Source: Methylococcales bacterium (lineage in GTDB: Bacteria; Pseudomonadota; Gammaproteobacteria; Methylococcales; Methylomonadaceae). From it: a DNA stretch of 64,000 nucleotides. Both the position numbers and the translations under genes were made by a program. Below are positions 20,479-30,190 of this stretch, piece after piece; within the stretch, counting starts at the first letter, position 1; each line of letters starts with the position of its first letter. The notes beneath the pieces were generated by a model that was not told the origin of the DNA, made no database searches, and saw only the letters and a program-made list of their open reading frames with translations. The DNA is taken from contig JAQURG010000010.1 in the NCBI GenBank assembly GCA_028715725.1, forward strand, positions 1-64,000, given 5' to 3'.

Positions 20479-22818
20479 ATGAAAGTCATCCTGACAGAAA
20501 AGCCTTCAGTTGCCCGTGATATAGCCAGATGTCTAAACATCAGCAACAAATGTGATGGCTATTTTGAGGGCAATGGCTATCAGATTACCTGGGCTTTTGG
20601 CCATTTGGTCGAATTGAAAGAACCTGATGAATACCATTCCGAATGGAAACGCTGGTCTCTGGAATCCCTGCCCATCATTCCCGAACAGTTCGGCCTGAAA
20701 GCGCGCGCCGATGAGTCTGCGCAAAAGCAACTAAATATCATCAAGCGCCTATTCAAGTCAGCCAAAGAAATTATCTGCGCCACCGATGCCGGACGGGAAG
20801 GGGAGCTGATCTTCAGATATATCCTGTCCTGGACTGAATGCCTGCAAAAACCCTTCAAACGCCTGTGGATCAGTTCGTTAACGGATGATTCCATACGCCA
20901 GGGTTTTGCTCAATTACAAGATGGCAAATTTTTTGACGGACTTTACCGCGCCGCCAAATGCCGCAGCGAATCGGACTGGATAGTCGGCTTGAATGCGACG
21001 CGGCTGTATACCCTCAAGTTTGGCCGGCAAGGCGTTTTATGGACGATAGGCCGAGTGCAAACACCGGTGCTTGCGCTTATTGTGCAGAAAGATCTGGAGA
21101 TAGCAGGCTTCGTTCCCAAAGACTTCTGGGAATTGCATACGCTTTACAGAGAGGCTGATTTTCAGTATGCGGGCGGGCGATTTGATCTCAAATCCGATGC
21201 CGAAGCCCTGCTAAGCCGGATTGAAGGGCAGGATTTCGAGATTACTTCCGTTAAGGGCAAACGCGAACTGGTCAATCCGCCGTTATTGTACGATCTGACC
21301 GATTTACAAAAAGACCTGAGCATCCGTTATGGCTTTACCGCCGATCAAACATTAACATGCGCCCAGCAGTTATACGAGAAAAAACATATCACTTATCCGC
21401 GCACGGATAGCCGCTGTTTAACTAACGACATGAAGCCCGGCATGAAGCCCTTGCTGGAAAAATTAAGGCGAAATTCCGGACCACAGATAGCCGCGCTGGA
21501 TCTTGATAAGCTGCAACTGGGCAGTCGCTATTTCAATGACGCCAAAGTAAGCGATCACCACGCCATTATCCCCACGACGACATTGCCGGGATCCTTAGCC
21601 AATGATGAAGCCAGGGTTTATAAAGCTATCGTCTTGCGTTTTATTGCAGCCTTTTATCCGCCCTGCGTCAAACAGGTCACTACTGTTTTAGGTGAAGCCC
21701 GGAAGGTACAGTTTAAAACCACAGGTACTGTGATCGAGTCGCCCGGCTGGCAGGTATTATACAAAAATGATTCGTCCGGTCAGCCTTCATCGGCGGCCAA
21801 TGAAAAAGACATTAAAATTCTGCCCAATTTTGTAAAGGGTGAAACGGGGGCGCACCAGCCTTTCATTAATCAGGGCAAAACTACGCCGCCCAAAGCCTAT
21901 AACGAAGCCAGCCTGTTAAGCATGATGGAATCCGCCGGGAAAACCTGTGATGATGAAGAACTTAAAGAGGCATTAAAAGAAAAAGGATTGGGTACGCCTG
22001 CAACCAGAGCTTCGATTATTGAAGTGCTGATCAAACGCAATTATATCCAGAGGCAAAAAAAGCTGTTGCTCAGTACGGAATCAGGGCGGCATCTCATCTC
22101 CATTATAGAGGATGATCGCTTGAAGTCTGCTGCAATGACCGGCGAATGGGAGGCCAAGCTCAAAAAGATAGAACATCATGCTTATGATCCTGAACAATTC
22201 ATGGCCGAGATTATTCAATTCACCCAAAAAATAACAAGTGAATCGGCAAAGCCGCCTTATGACAGCAGCCAGTTAGGCGACTGCCCGATTTGCCGCCATC
22301 CTGTTATTGAAGGTAAAAAAGGCTATGGTTGCAGTGCCTGGAAAAACGGCTGCAAATTTGTGTTATGGAAACAGGTTGATGGCTTGACAATTACCCGGGA
22401 AATGGCATGCCAGTTATTGCAAAACGGTCGAACGCTGAACGCTTACGCCATCAGGATAAATGATGAAGTTTTTAACGCCCGGCTCACTCTTAATTCGCAA
22501 GGAGAGTTGGGTTATAACAAACAACAAACGCAGCAGGCGCAAAAGGTAACCGAAGCCATTGCCGATTGTCCGCTGTGTAACGGCAAGTTCATCGAAACTG
22601 CCAAAGCCTACAGTTGCAGCGAATGGCGCAACGGTTGCAAAGCCGTTATCTGGAAAACGATTGCCCATAAAAAAATAACGGCCGCGATGGCTAAAAAGCT
22701 ATTAACCAAAGGCGAAACCGGAATTCTTAAAGGTTTTAAATCGGCTAAAGGAGCCGAGTTTGAAGTCAACCTGAAGCTTGTCGACGGCAAAGTTGAAATG
22801 GACTTTGCCGCGCATTAA
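20479..22818 (+). CDS. topB: DNA topoisomerase III with C-terminal zinc-finger-like repeats
   Basis: MKVILTEKPSVARDIARCLN...WAFGHLVEL...TYPRTDSRCL...KGLGTPATRASIIE; two CPxC...CSxWxNGCK modules at the C-terminus. ORF track start 20419; conserved start 20479. Confidence 0.95.
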   Translation: MKVILTEKPSVARDIARCLNISNKCDGYFEGNGYQITWAFGHLVELKEPDEYHSEWKRWSLESLPIIPEQFGLKARADESAQKQLNIIKRLFKSAKEIICATDAGREGELIFRYILSWTECLQKPFKRLWISSLTDDSIRQGFAQLQDGKFFDGLYRAAKCRSESDWIVGLNATRLYTLKFGRQGVLWTIGRVQTPVLALIVQKDLEIAGFVPKDFWELHTLYREADFQYAGGRFDLKSDAEALLSRIEGQDFEITSVKGKRELVNPPLLYDLTDLQKDLSIRYGFTADQTLTCAQQLYEKKHITYPRTDSRCLTNDMKPGMKPLLEKLRRNSGPQIAALDLDKLQLGSRYFNDAKVSDHHAIIPTTTLPGSLANDEARVYKAIVLRFIAAFYPPCVKQVTTVLGEARKVQFKTTGTVIESPGWQVLYKNDSSGQPSSAANEKDIKILPNFVKGETGAHQPFINQGKTTPPKAYNEASLLSMMESAGKTCDDEELKEALKEKGLGTPATRASIIEVLIKRNYIQRQKKLLLSTESGRHLISIIEDDRLKSAAMTGEWEAKLKKIEHHAYDPEQFMAEIIQFTQKITSESAKPPYDSSQLGDCPICRHPVIEGKKGYGCSAWKNGCKFVLWKQVDGLTITREMACQLLQNGRTLNAYAIRINDEVFNARLTLNSQGELGYNKQQTQQAQKVTEAIADCPLCNGKFIETAKAYSCSEWRNGCKAVIWKTIAHKKITAAMAKKLLTKGETGILKGFKSAKGAEFEVNLKLVDGKVEMDFAAH

Positions 22819-22887
22819 TTTTTCTTTTGGCTACAAGCCCAAAGCAAACGATAATAGCGACATTGTTATTTAATCAAGAGATAAAAA

Positions 22888-23322
22888 ATGAGCAACGTTT
22901 TCAGTTTTACCGGCACAGTGGGCCGAGATGCCGAAGTCAGATACGCCCCGTCCGGTCTGGCAGTATTGAGTTTTACCGTAGCCAACAATATCGGGTTTGG
23001 CGATAAACAGCAAACGCTATGGATACGCGTAACCTTGTTCGGCAAGCGGGCGGAAGGGCAATTGCAAAACTATCTGAAGAAAGGCCAGCAAGTGTTTGTA
23101 TCCGGTGAATTAACGCAAAGTGAATATAAGGCGAATGACGGCACGACAAAAACCAGCCTGGAATTGAACGCTAACATAATCGATTTGATCGGCAAGAAAA
23201 ACGAGTCGAGCCAGCCGCAACAAAATTATCAGCCTTCCGGAGTTCGGGAGCGGGCGCCTGTCCGGGAAGAGGTTAACCACGATAATTTTGATACGCCCTA
23301 TGATGACGATATTCCGTTTTAG
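22888..23322 (+). CDS. ssb: Single-stranded DNA-binding protein
   Basis: OB-fold pattern FTGTVGRDAEVRYAPSGLAVLSFTVA...LWIRVTLFGKRAE; acidic tip DNFDTPYDDDIPF. Confidence 0.95.
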   Translation: MSNVFSFTGTVGRDAEVRYAPSGLAVLSFTVANNIGFGDKQQTLWIRVTLFGKRAEGQLQNYLKKGQQVFVSGELTQSEYKANDGTTKTSLELNANIIDLIGKKNESSQPQQNYQPSGVRERAPVREEVNHDNFDTPYDDDIPF

Positions 23323-23358
23323 GAGTCACCTTAGAATAATTTTGAAAAAAATATTATT

Positions 23359-23383
23359 AAGCCTCTGTTATAAGAGGCTTTTT
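23359..23383 (+). terminator. Rho-independent terminator after ssb
   Basis: aagcctctgttataagaggcttttt hairpin plus T-run. Confidence 0.75.
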
Positions 23384-23525
23384 CATTTAATTAACTGCGT
23401 AACAATAGTTAGCAGTATAAGCCCGTTAATTTATTCCAGAGACTTCGTATTTGGAACATATGTAAGGTTACAATTAGGTATGCACTTTAATTTTAAAGAT
23501 TTTTAACCATAGATGTGCCATTTTA

Positions 23526-26500
23526 ATGACAAAATTATCTAAAGGATTATACGACCGCCTCATTCATGAAGATGAATTAATAGAATTAAATCGCCTAGTC
23601 TTTGAGGGGCGGGCAAGGGTGCAAACTCCTTCTTTCATTGAGAATAGGGAATATTTATTAGCCGAGCTAATGAATAGATTGCCTGAGTTATTAGATGAAA
23701 TTTCCTCTTCAAAAGATAACGATTTAGAAAAAGCTCAAGCTGAACTCAAGTTAATCTCAAGCTTGCTGAAAAATGCCAGACTTGAGTCAAAAGCTGAGCT
23801 TGAAACAGATTTTATTGCAGACCCGGCTCAAGTTTTACGCTCTATTCACGAACCTAACATGCCAGGAATTTTTCCTATTACTGGTTTGCGGACTCCTTGG
23901 CTATTTAGTTCTTCACGTAGCGAACCTTCTTTATTGCATGAACTTATTGCAGAGTTACAAGCTGTAGATACAGTCGATATTTTGGTCAGCTTCATTACCT
24001 GGAGCGGGGTAAGAAAAATAATCGATGTATTGAAGCAAGCTACAGCGATTGATGCTGCAGGAAATTCTCGGACAAAATTTCGCATTTTAACAACTACTTA
24101 TATAGGCGCAACAGATGCAAAAGCGGTGAATGCTTTAGCTGAGCTTCCCAATGTTGAGTTAAGAATTTCATTGGATGGAAGACGCACAAGATTACACGCT
24201 AAAGCCTGGATTTTTAATCGAAATAGTGGCTTTGGTACGGCATTTATAGGTAGCGCCAATCTATCTGAATCAGCGTTAATTAGCGGCATAGAATGGACAG
24301 TCAAATTAACACAAATCTCAAACGAGCCTATTTTCAGAAACGCTCAAGCACATTTTGAAACGCTTTGGAATGATGGTGAGTTTCTGCATTATGATCCCAG
24401 TAACCAAGACCATCGTAATGCTTTAGAGAAAGCATTACGTGCAGAATCCAGTCGCGGCAATAGCAATCAAAAAAATTCAGAACCCATTGCAATTCAGACT
24501 TGGTTTGATTTAAGTCCTAAGCCATATCAACAAGAAATGCTTGATCGTTTAGCATCTGAGAGAGCCCATCAGCGTAATCGCAACTTGGTTGTTGCAGCAA
24601 CAGGCACTGGCAAAACCGTTGTTGCTGCTTTTGATTATGCTCGTCTGGCAAAAGAGCGAGGAGGTCAACCACGATTATTATTTGTTGCGCATAGGATACA
24701 AATTTTAAAACAGGCTATTAATACTTTCCGCCAAGTGCTGCGTGATTCAAACTTTGGTGAGTTATTGGACGGCAATAATGTAGCCAAGCAACATGACCAT
24801 TTATTTGCGACTATTAATACGATAAATTACCGTGACTTAGTAGGTCAACAGGGTGCAGATTTTTGGTACATGGTCATTATGGATGAGGCGCACCATTTAC
24901 CAGCCAATTCGTTTGACAAATTTATTTCATCGGTTAAACCCGCTATCCTTTTGGGTTTAACTGCTACACCAGAGCGGACAGACGGCAAAAGTTTAAATCA
25001 GTACTTCGATACAAGACCGGATGGTTCACCGGCTGTTACATTAAGATTATGGGATGCTCTGGACCAAGAGTTGCTTGCCCCTTTTGAGTATTATGCAACC
25101 CATGACGATGTTGATTTAACTAACATTCAATGGAAACAAATAAATGTTGATGCCCAACTCGATAATATAATTTTTGCCAGCGATATACGTGCTCGCTCAG
25201 CACTTCAAGCCGTTGAAACTTACGTCAGTAATTTAGAAAAGCTCAAAGCCATCGGTTTTTGCATCAGTGTGCGACATGCTGAATTTATGGCTGACTACTT
25301 TAATTTTCATAACTTACCGTCAAAATCAATTACAGGTCAACACAATCAAGCAGAACGCGATCATGCGATAAATGAGCTTCAGAATGGCAGGCTAAAAGTA
25401 ATTTTCACTTGTGACTTATTCAATGAAGGAGTCGATATACCTGATATAAACACCTTATTGCTGCTTCGCCCAACTCAAAGTCCAGTCGTATTTCAGCAGC
25501 AAATTGGTCGGGGTTTACGGCTATCTCCAGGTAAAAGTAGTTGCTTAGTCTTGGATTTTATTGGTACTTATTCTCAGGATTTCAGGTTTGATGTGTTGTT
25601 GAGATCTTTAACCGGACAAAGCAGGGCGGTAATAAAAGAATCGGTTGATAAAGGCTTCGGATTATTGCCGACAGGCTGTCATATCCAATTTGATAGAGTT
25701 GCTAGAGAACGTGTATTAGCGAGTCTTAAATTTGCTCTTAATTTAAACGTGAATCGACTCACAGCAGAGTTAATAGCCTGGGCGAATGCTAAAGACAAAA
25801 CTCAAATTAAATTGAAGGATTTTCTGATTGAGAATGAAATCGAAATTTCAGATATTTATTCGGCAAACCATTATTGGAGTGAGTTTAAACGACGTGCTCA
25901 GCTTCCAACAAAAAGCAAGGGCCCTAGAGAAGACGCACTTTCTCGCAGAATAAAAAGTATTTTGTATGTTGATGATGTCGAAATGTTAAATGCTTGGCAT
26001 CAAGCTTTGATGCGAAACAAGATTGACGAAATTAGAACCCAAGTCCTTGCGCATAAATTTTTAGTGAGCCCATCTGAATTGATCAATCCTGAGCAATTCA
26101 TATCTTTAATAGAACGACATCCTGCTGTCAGGGAAGAGCTGATTGAAGTAATTGAATGGCGCTTAGAACAATCAGTTCAGCCTTATTCACGTCTTCAAGG
26201 CGCTCCACCATCATGGCCGCTCTCTCTGCATAATCGATATTCAAGGTCTGATATTATTACAGCAATCGGTTATTCAAACGCCATCAAACGTCCTGCATTT
26301 TGGGAAGGATGTCTGGCGATTTTGGAATGTAAAATAGAACTCATGTTTGTGACTTTGGATAAAAGTGAAGGTTTTGCAGATCGTGTTCAATATCATGACT
26401 ACGCTATCAGTCCTAAATTATTCCACTGGCAATCTCAAAATAAGGCCAGAGCAACAAATATAACAGGTCAGCGCTATTTAAATAGTGTTGCCGGACCAAG

Positions 26501-26681
26501 CGCCAATGGTTGGCGGTTTTATTTATTTGTCCGAGAAAACAATAATTCCGTTTTTGCCGTGCTTGGTGAAGCTTTGCTAATTAAAGCAGAAGGCGAACGT
26601 CCTATTTCAATTACATGGGAACTTAAGAATGCAATGCCTATTGAATTGTTTAGACATTTTTCAATATTGAAAACAGCTTAA
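23526..26681 (+). CDS. PLD-like nuclease domain + DEAD/DEAH (SF2) helicase with DUF3427-like C-terminus
   Basis: PLD HxK motif HAKAWIFNRNSGFGTAFIGSANLSESAL; helicase motifs VVAATGTGKTVVAAFDY, VIMDEAHH, LTATPERTDG, QQIGRGLRL; ~350-aa C-terminal region with late WRFYLFVRE. Confidence 0.9.
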   Translation: MTKLSKGLYDRLIHEDELIELNRLVFEGRARVQTPSFIENREYLLAELMNRLPELLDEISSSKDNDLEKAQAELKLISSLLKNARLESKAELETDFIADPAQVLRSIHEPNMPGIFPITGLRTPWLFSSSRSEPSLLHELIAELQAVDTVDILVSFITWSGVRKIIDVLKQATAIDAAGNSRTKFRILTTTYIGATDAKAVNALAELPNVELRISLDGRRTRLHAKAWIFNRNSGFGTAFIGSANLSESALISGIEWTVKLTQISNEPIFRNAQAHFETLWNDGEFLHYDPSNQDHRNALEKALRAESSRGNSNQKNSEPIAIQTWFDLSPKPYQQEMLDRLASERAHQRNRNLVVAATGTGKTVVAAFDYARLAKERGGQPRLLFVAHRIQILKQAINTFRQVLRDSNFGELLDGNNVAKQHDHLFATINTINYRDLVGQQGADFWYMVIMDEAHHLPANSFDKFISSVKPAILLGLTATPERTDGKSLNQYFDTRPDGSPAVTLRLWDALDQELLAPFEYYATHDDVDLTNIQWKQINVDAQLDNIIFASDIRARSALQAVETYVSNLEKLKAIGFCISVRHAEFMADYFNFHNLPSKSITGQHNQAERDHAINELQNGRLKVIFTCDLFNEGVDIPDINTLLLLRPTQSPVVFQQQIGRGLRLSPGKSSCLVLDFIGTYSQDFRFDVLLRSLTGQSRAVIKESVDKGFGLLPTGCHIQFDRVARERVLASLKFALNLNVNRLTAELIAWANAKDKTQIKLKDFLIENEIEISDIYSANHYWSEFKRRAQLPTKSKGPREDALSRRIKSILYVDDVEMLNAWHQALMRNKIDEIRTQVLAHKFLVSPSELINPEQFISLIERHPAVREELIEVIEWRLEQSVQPYSRLQGAPPSWPLSLHNRYSRSDIITAIGYSNAIKRPAFWEGCLAILECKIELMFVTLDKSEGFADRVQYHDYAISPKLFHWQSQNKARATNITGQRYLNSVAGPSANGWRFYLFVRENNNSVFAVLGEALLIKAEGERPISITWELKNAMPIELFRHFSILKTA

Positions 26682-26781
26682 TGATAGCTTTAAGTAAAAT
26701 CGCTAATTTAATTGTGTAATTTTAATATAAATATTACAAGAAGCACTCAAGTATATTTAACTGTTCTAAAGGGTGACTGAA

Positions 26782-27345
26782 ATGACAACTAAGCAGTCAA
26801 AATCCATCTATCAAATAAAAATATCGTTAATCGGCGCAAAACCGCCTATTTGGAGAACGGTTTTAGTGGCTAGCAATTTAGGATTGTCTGCTTTTCACGA
26901 CGTTATTCAAATTGCAATGGGCTGGACAGATAGTCATTTACACCAGTTTATTGCCAACAATGTATTTTATGGAATTCCTGATGATGAGTTTGGGATGGAA
27001 ATAGAAGATGAAAATAAATATAAAATATCTCATTTGCTAAAAAAGGAAAAAGATACCCTCATTTATGAATATGATTTTGGGGATGGTTGGGAGCACAAGA
27101 TACTGTTAGAAAAAATACTTCCCTATGACAGTAAAACTGCCTTGCCTCTTTGCATTAAAGGTAAACGCTCTTGTCCGCCCGAAGATTGTGGTGGTCTTTG
27201 GGGGTATGAAGAACTTCTTGAAACAATTTCAGACCCCAAGCATCCTGATCACAAAGACATGCTGGAATGGCTGGGTGGGGAATTTGATCCTGAGGAGTTT
27301 GATCTTGAACAAATAAATGAGGATTTAGCCGAGTTCAGGCGATAG
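26782..27345 (+). CDS. Plasmid pRiA4b Orf3-like family protein
   Basis: YQIKISLIGAKPPIWRTVLV...LSAFHDVIQIAMGWTDSHLHQF...YEYDFGDGWEHKILLE...CPPEDCGGLWGYEELLE. Alternative GTG start at 26773. Confidence 0.93.
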   Translation: MTTKQSKSIYQIKISLIGAKPPIWRTVLVASNLGLSAFHDVIQIAMGWTDSHLHQFIANNVFYGIPDDEFGMEIEDENKYKISHLLKKEKDTLIYEYDFGDGWEHKILLEKILPYDSKTALPLCIKGKRSCPPEDCGGLWGYEELLETISDPKHPDHKDMLEWLGGEFDPEEFDLEQINEDLAEFRR

Positions 27346-27359
27346 TTTGCGGCTTAATT

Positions 27360-28946
27360 ATGGACAGCAATAAAACAGCTCTGGAAAATGGTTCTTCCTT
27401 GATTGAGGCTTTGTCTGTAGCCAGTGCTTATGAGCATGAAGCCGCTGAAATTAGTATCGTTGAAACCCATATTTCCTCGGTGCTACTGACCGGACAGTTT
27501 GCCTACAAAATCAAAAAGCCTGTTAACTTTGGTTTTCTGGATTTTTCCACTCTGGATAAGCGCCGGTTTTTTTGCCAGGAAGAATTAAGACTTAACCGGC
27601 GTTTAGCCCCGGATATTTATCTTGATGTCGTGCCGATTACCGGAACACCCGATCAGCCCAAAATGGGTGGGACAGGGGAGGCTATCGAATACGCCGTCAA
27701 GATGATTCAATTTCCCGCAGGATTTACGCTAACTGAGCTCGCCGAATGCAGGCGCTTGACTTCAGGTGAAATTGATCAGATTACCGGCATTGTCGCCGGT
27801 TTTCATGAAACCGTTGCCAAGGCGGATGAAGCTTCTCTTTATGGAACTAGCGAATGTATCAAGCACTGGTTTGTCGAAAATTTTGGGCATATCGGGCCCT
27901 TGCTGGCCGATGATAAGCAGAAACAGCAACTGCAAGCGATCGAGAGTTGGGGCAATCAGGAATGGCATGACAGGGCTGATTTGATGGCGCTCCGCAAACA
28001 GCAAGGCTATGTGCGTGAATGCCACGGCGATCTTCATTTAAGCAATATAACCTTGATAAACGGTAAGGTGACCTTATTCGATTGCATCGAGTTTAACCCG
28101 AAGCTGCGCTGGATTGATGTTATCAACGAGGTTGCTTTCGTGGTGATTGATTTACTGCATTTTGGTTATGATCACTATGCCTGGCGTTTGCTCAATCATT
28201 ATCTGCAACATACCGGCGATTACCGGGGCGTGGCTTTGTTGCGCTATTACCTGGTTTATCGTGCCTTGGTCTGCGCCAAGGTTTCGTTGCTGCGCCAGGC
28301 GCAGCAACCTACTGACGCTGTTACTAATCAGGCGCCGTTAAAATACACTAAGTTTGCAAATCTGGCCGAGCGTTTCACCAAGCCCGAGCCAGTTACATTA
28401 ATAATTACTCATGGCTATTCAGGTTCCGGTAAATCCACGATTGCAGCACAGCTTGCCGAAAAAACCGGCGCGTTCCAGATACGCTCGGATATAGAACGCA
28501 AGAGGCTATTTGGATACCGCGCGCAAGAGCATAGCAGCAGCGGTCTTGACAGCGGGCTTTATACGCAAGAGTCCAGCCTGAGAACTTATAAGCATCTTGC
28601 AGACTGTGCAAAAATTATCATCGAAGCCCGTTTCTCCGCTATTATTGATGCCGCTTTTCTTAAAACCGAGCAGCGCGACCTGTTTCGAAAGCTTGCCGAC
28701 TCAAGCGGTGTGGTATTTCTTATCGTTGATTTTCAGGCATCCTATGAAGAATTATCAAGACGCATAAGGCGGCGGCAAAACGATGCTTCAGAAGCCACTA
28801 TCGATGTCTTGCGCCATCAACAGCAAACCGCGCAGCCGCTGTCTTCGGAAGAACAGAAATTCGTATTAACGATGGATACCGAGAGCGACAAAGCTCTGGA
28901 AAAACTACTGGACTATTTCCACGGTAATTTGCACTTTTCGGGGTAG
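27360..28946 (+). CDS. Bifunctional aminoglycoside-phosphotransferase-like / P-loop kinase-like protein
   Basis: N-terminal HISSVLLTGQFAYKIKKPVNFGFLDFSTLDKRRFFCQEELRLNRRLAPDIY and ECHGDLHLSNI...FDCIEFN; C-terminal THGYSGSGKSTIAAQLAEKTGAFQIRSDIERKRLFG. Confidence 0.9.
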   Translation: MDSNKTALENGSSLIEALSVASAYEHEAAEISIVETHISSVLLTGQFAYKIKKPVNFGFLDFSTLDKRRFFCQEELRLNRRLAPDIYLDVVPITGTPDQPKMGGTGEAIEYAVKMIQFPAGFTLTELAECRRLTSGEIDQITGIVAGFHETVAKADEASLYGTSECIKHWFVENFGHIGPLLADDKQKQQLQAIESWGNQEWHDRADLMALRKQQGYVRECHGDLHLSNITLINGKVTLFDCIEFNPKLRWIDVINEVAFVVIDLLHFGYDHYAWRLLNHYLQHTGDYRGVALLRYYLVYRALVCAKVSLLRQAQQPTDAVTNQAPLKYTKFANLAERFTKPEPVTLIITHGYSGSGKSTIAAQLAEKTGAFQIRSDIERKRLFGYRAQEHSSSGLDSGLYTQESSLRTYKHLADCAKIIIEARFSAIIDAAFLKTEQRDLFRKLADSSGVVFLIVDFQASYEELSRRIRRRQNDASEATIDVLRHQQQTAQPLSSEEQKFVLTMDTESDKALEKLLDYFHGNLHFSG

Positions 28947-29008
28947 CAGAGTGGTTGGTACACTCTCCAGAATTCAGTAAAGTTATAGCTAACAGGCGAC
29001 CTGGATAA

Positions 29009-29779
29009 TCATTTCGTCGATTGGCCAGCCCGTGCCTGTTCCTTGAATTTCTGAGTATGTTTCAGAATCTCGTCGACAATCTGTTCGGCGGTTTTCTCGA
29101 TGTCCTTTTCCGTCGCATTTTTCTCCATGACGAATTTGGCCGCAGCCACATAAGGATTCATGGTTACGGCTGCGCCAGGCGTTTTTTTGGGGGCTTTGAA
29201 GGTGCCGAATACGATAAGCGGCGTACGTGGCTGTGAGCCGGCCAGATTACTGACGCCGACCTGGACGCCCATTCTGGTAGCGCCGCGGCCAAAGCCGATT
29301 ACGGCCCGCTTAATGCGATTGCCCTGGTCGACCTCGGTAAATATACCTTGCAGCAGCCAGCCGTTGTTCGGCAGAGCTGTTTGTGGTCCCGATGGCTGGC
29401 GCTGAGCAGTCAAGCCTTTATCCTGAAGTTTCTTGATAAGGCTTCGGCTCATGGTATCAATGATCTCTCTGGCCCGTGTATCAGGATCAGTATTTGTCAT
29501 CGGATGCGGCAGTCGTTGCCCGATTTGTCCTGAACGTCGTTCGGGCAAAATTCCGCGAACGCCTTGATTGCCTTCGACATGCTGTGTGTCAAGGGTAAAA
29601 TCGCTGACATAAACCGCTCTTGGCAGTTCGGCAGGCCACGGGCCTTTAATCTGCTCATCGCGGATTTCAACAGCACCCAGCACATTGCGGGAATCGGAGC
29701 CTTGCATCTGGCAGCCCGCGTTCAAGGCGATGCAGACCATCAGGCCGACAAGGTAGACTGTGGAATTGCGATTCATCAT
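29009..29779 (-). CDS. DUF4410-like lipoprotein
   Basis: Lipobox (LNAGC); PRAVYVSDFTLDTQHV...MSRSLIKKLQDKGLTAQR pattern. Confidence 0.7.
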   Translation of the reverse strand: MMNRNSTVYLVGLMVCIALNAGCQMQGSDSRNVLGAVEIRDEQIKGPWPAELPRAVYVSDFTLDTQHVEGNQGVRGILPERRSGQIGQRLPHPMTNTDPDTRAREIIDTMSRSLIKKLQDKGLTAQRQPSGPQTALPNNGWLLQGIFTEVDQGNRIKRAVIGFGRGATRMGVQVGVSNLAGSQPRTPLIVFGTFKAPKKTPGAAVTMNPYVAAAKFVMEKNATEKDIEKTAEQIVDEILKHTQKFKEQARAGQSTK

Positions 29780-29883
29780 GGCGTCATCTCGTTAATTAAA
29801 TTTAAGCTGGTAAAGCGCAATAGCTTCATCATATGGCGTTGAATGAAGACCGCATACTTCGTTGCACGCAGGCCGCAAAGAGA

Positions 29884-30108
29884 TTATTTTGCGTCAACCT
29901 CTTTACCATCCTCGATCATCCGGTTTCCTCGCTCAATTTTGGCTTTACCTTGCTCAACCAGTATTGAGCCTTGTTCAAACTCTGCATTGCCTTCATTGAC
30001 CAGTTTTTTTCCGCGCTCAATCATTTGATCGCCTAGTGTTGGAGCACCCGAGCAGCCTGTTAATGACATAATAATTGTCGATATCAGTATGATGTTAGGT
30101 TTTTTCAT
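29884..30108 (-). CDS. Small repetitive lipoprotein
   Basis: Lipobox (LTGC); degenerate ~11-14-aa repeats MIERGKKLVNEG/NAEFEQGSILVEQG/KAKIERGNRMIEDG. Confidence 0.7.
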   Translation of the reverse strand: MKKPNIILISTIIMSLTGCSGAPTLGDQMIERGKKLVNEGNAEFEQGSILVEQGKAKIERGNRMIEDGKEVDAK

Positions 30109-30190
30109 GTTTTTTCCGTTTCTTATATCAATTAATGATTATTGTACAGTCAGCAATCAGTGATTAAAAATGTAATTAGCTTGAAGCCGC

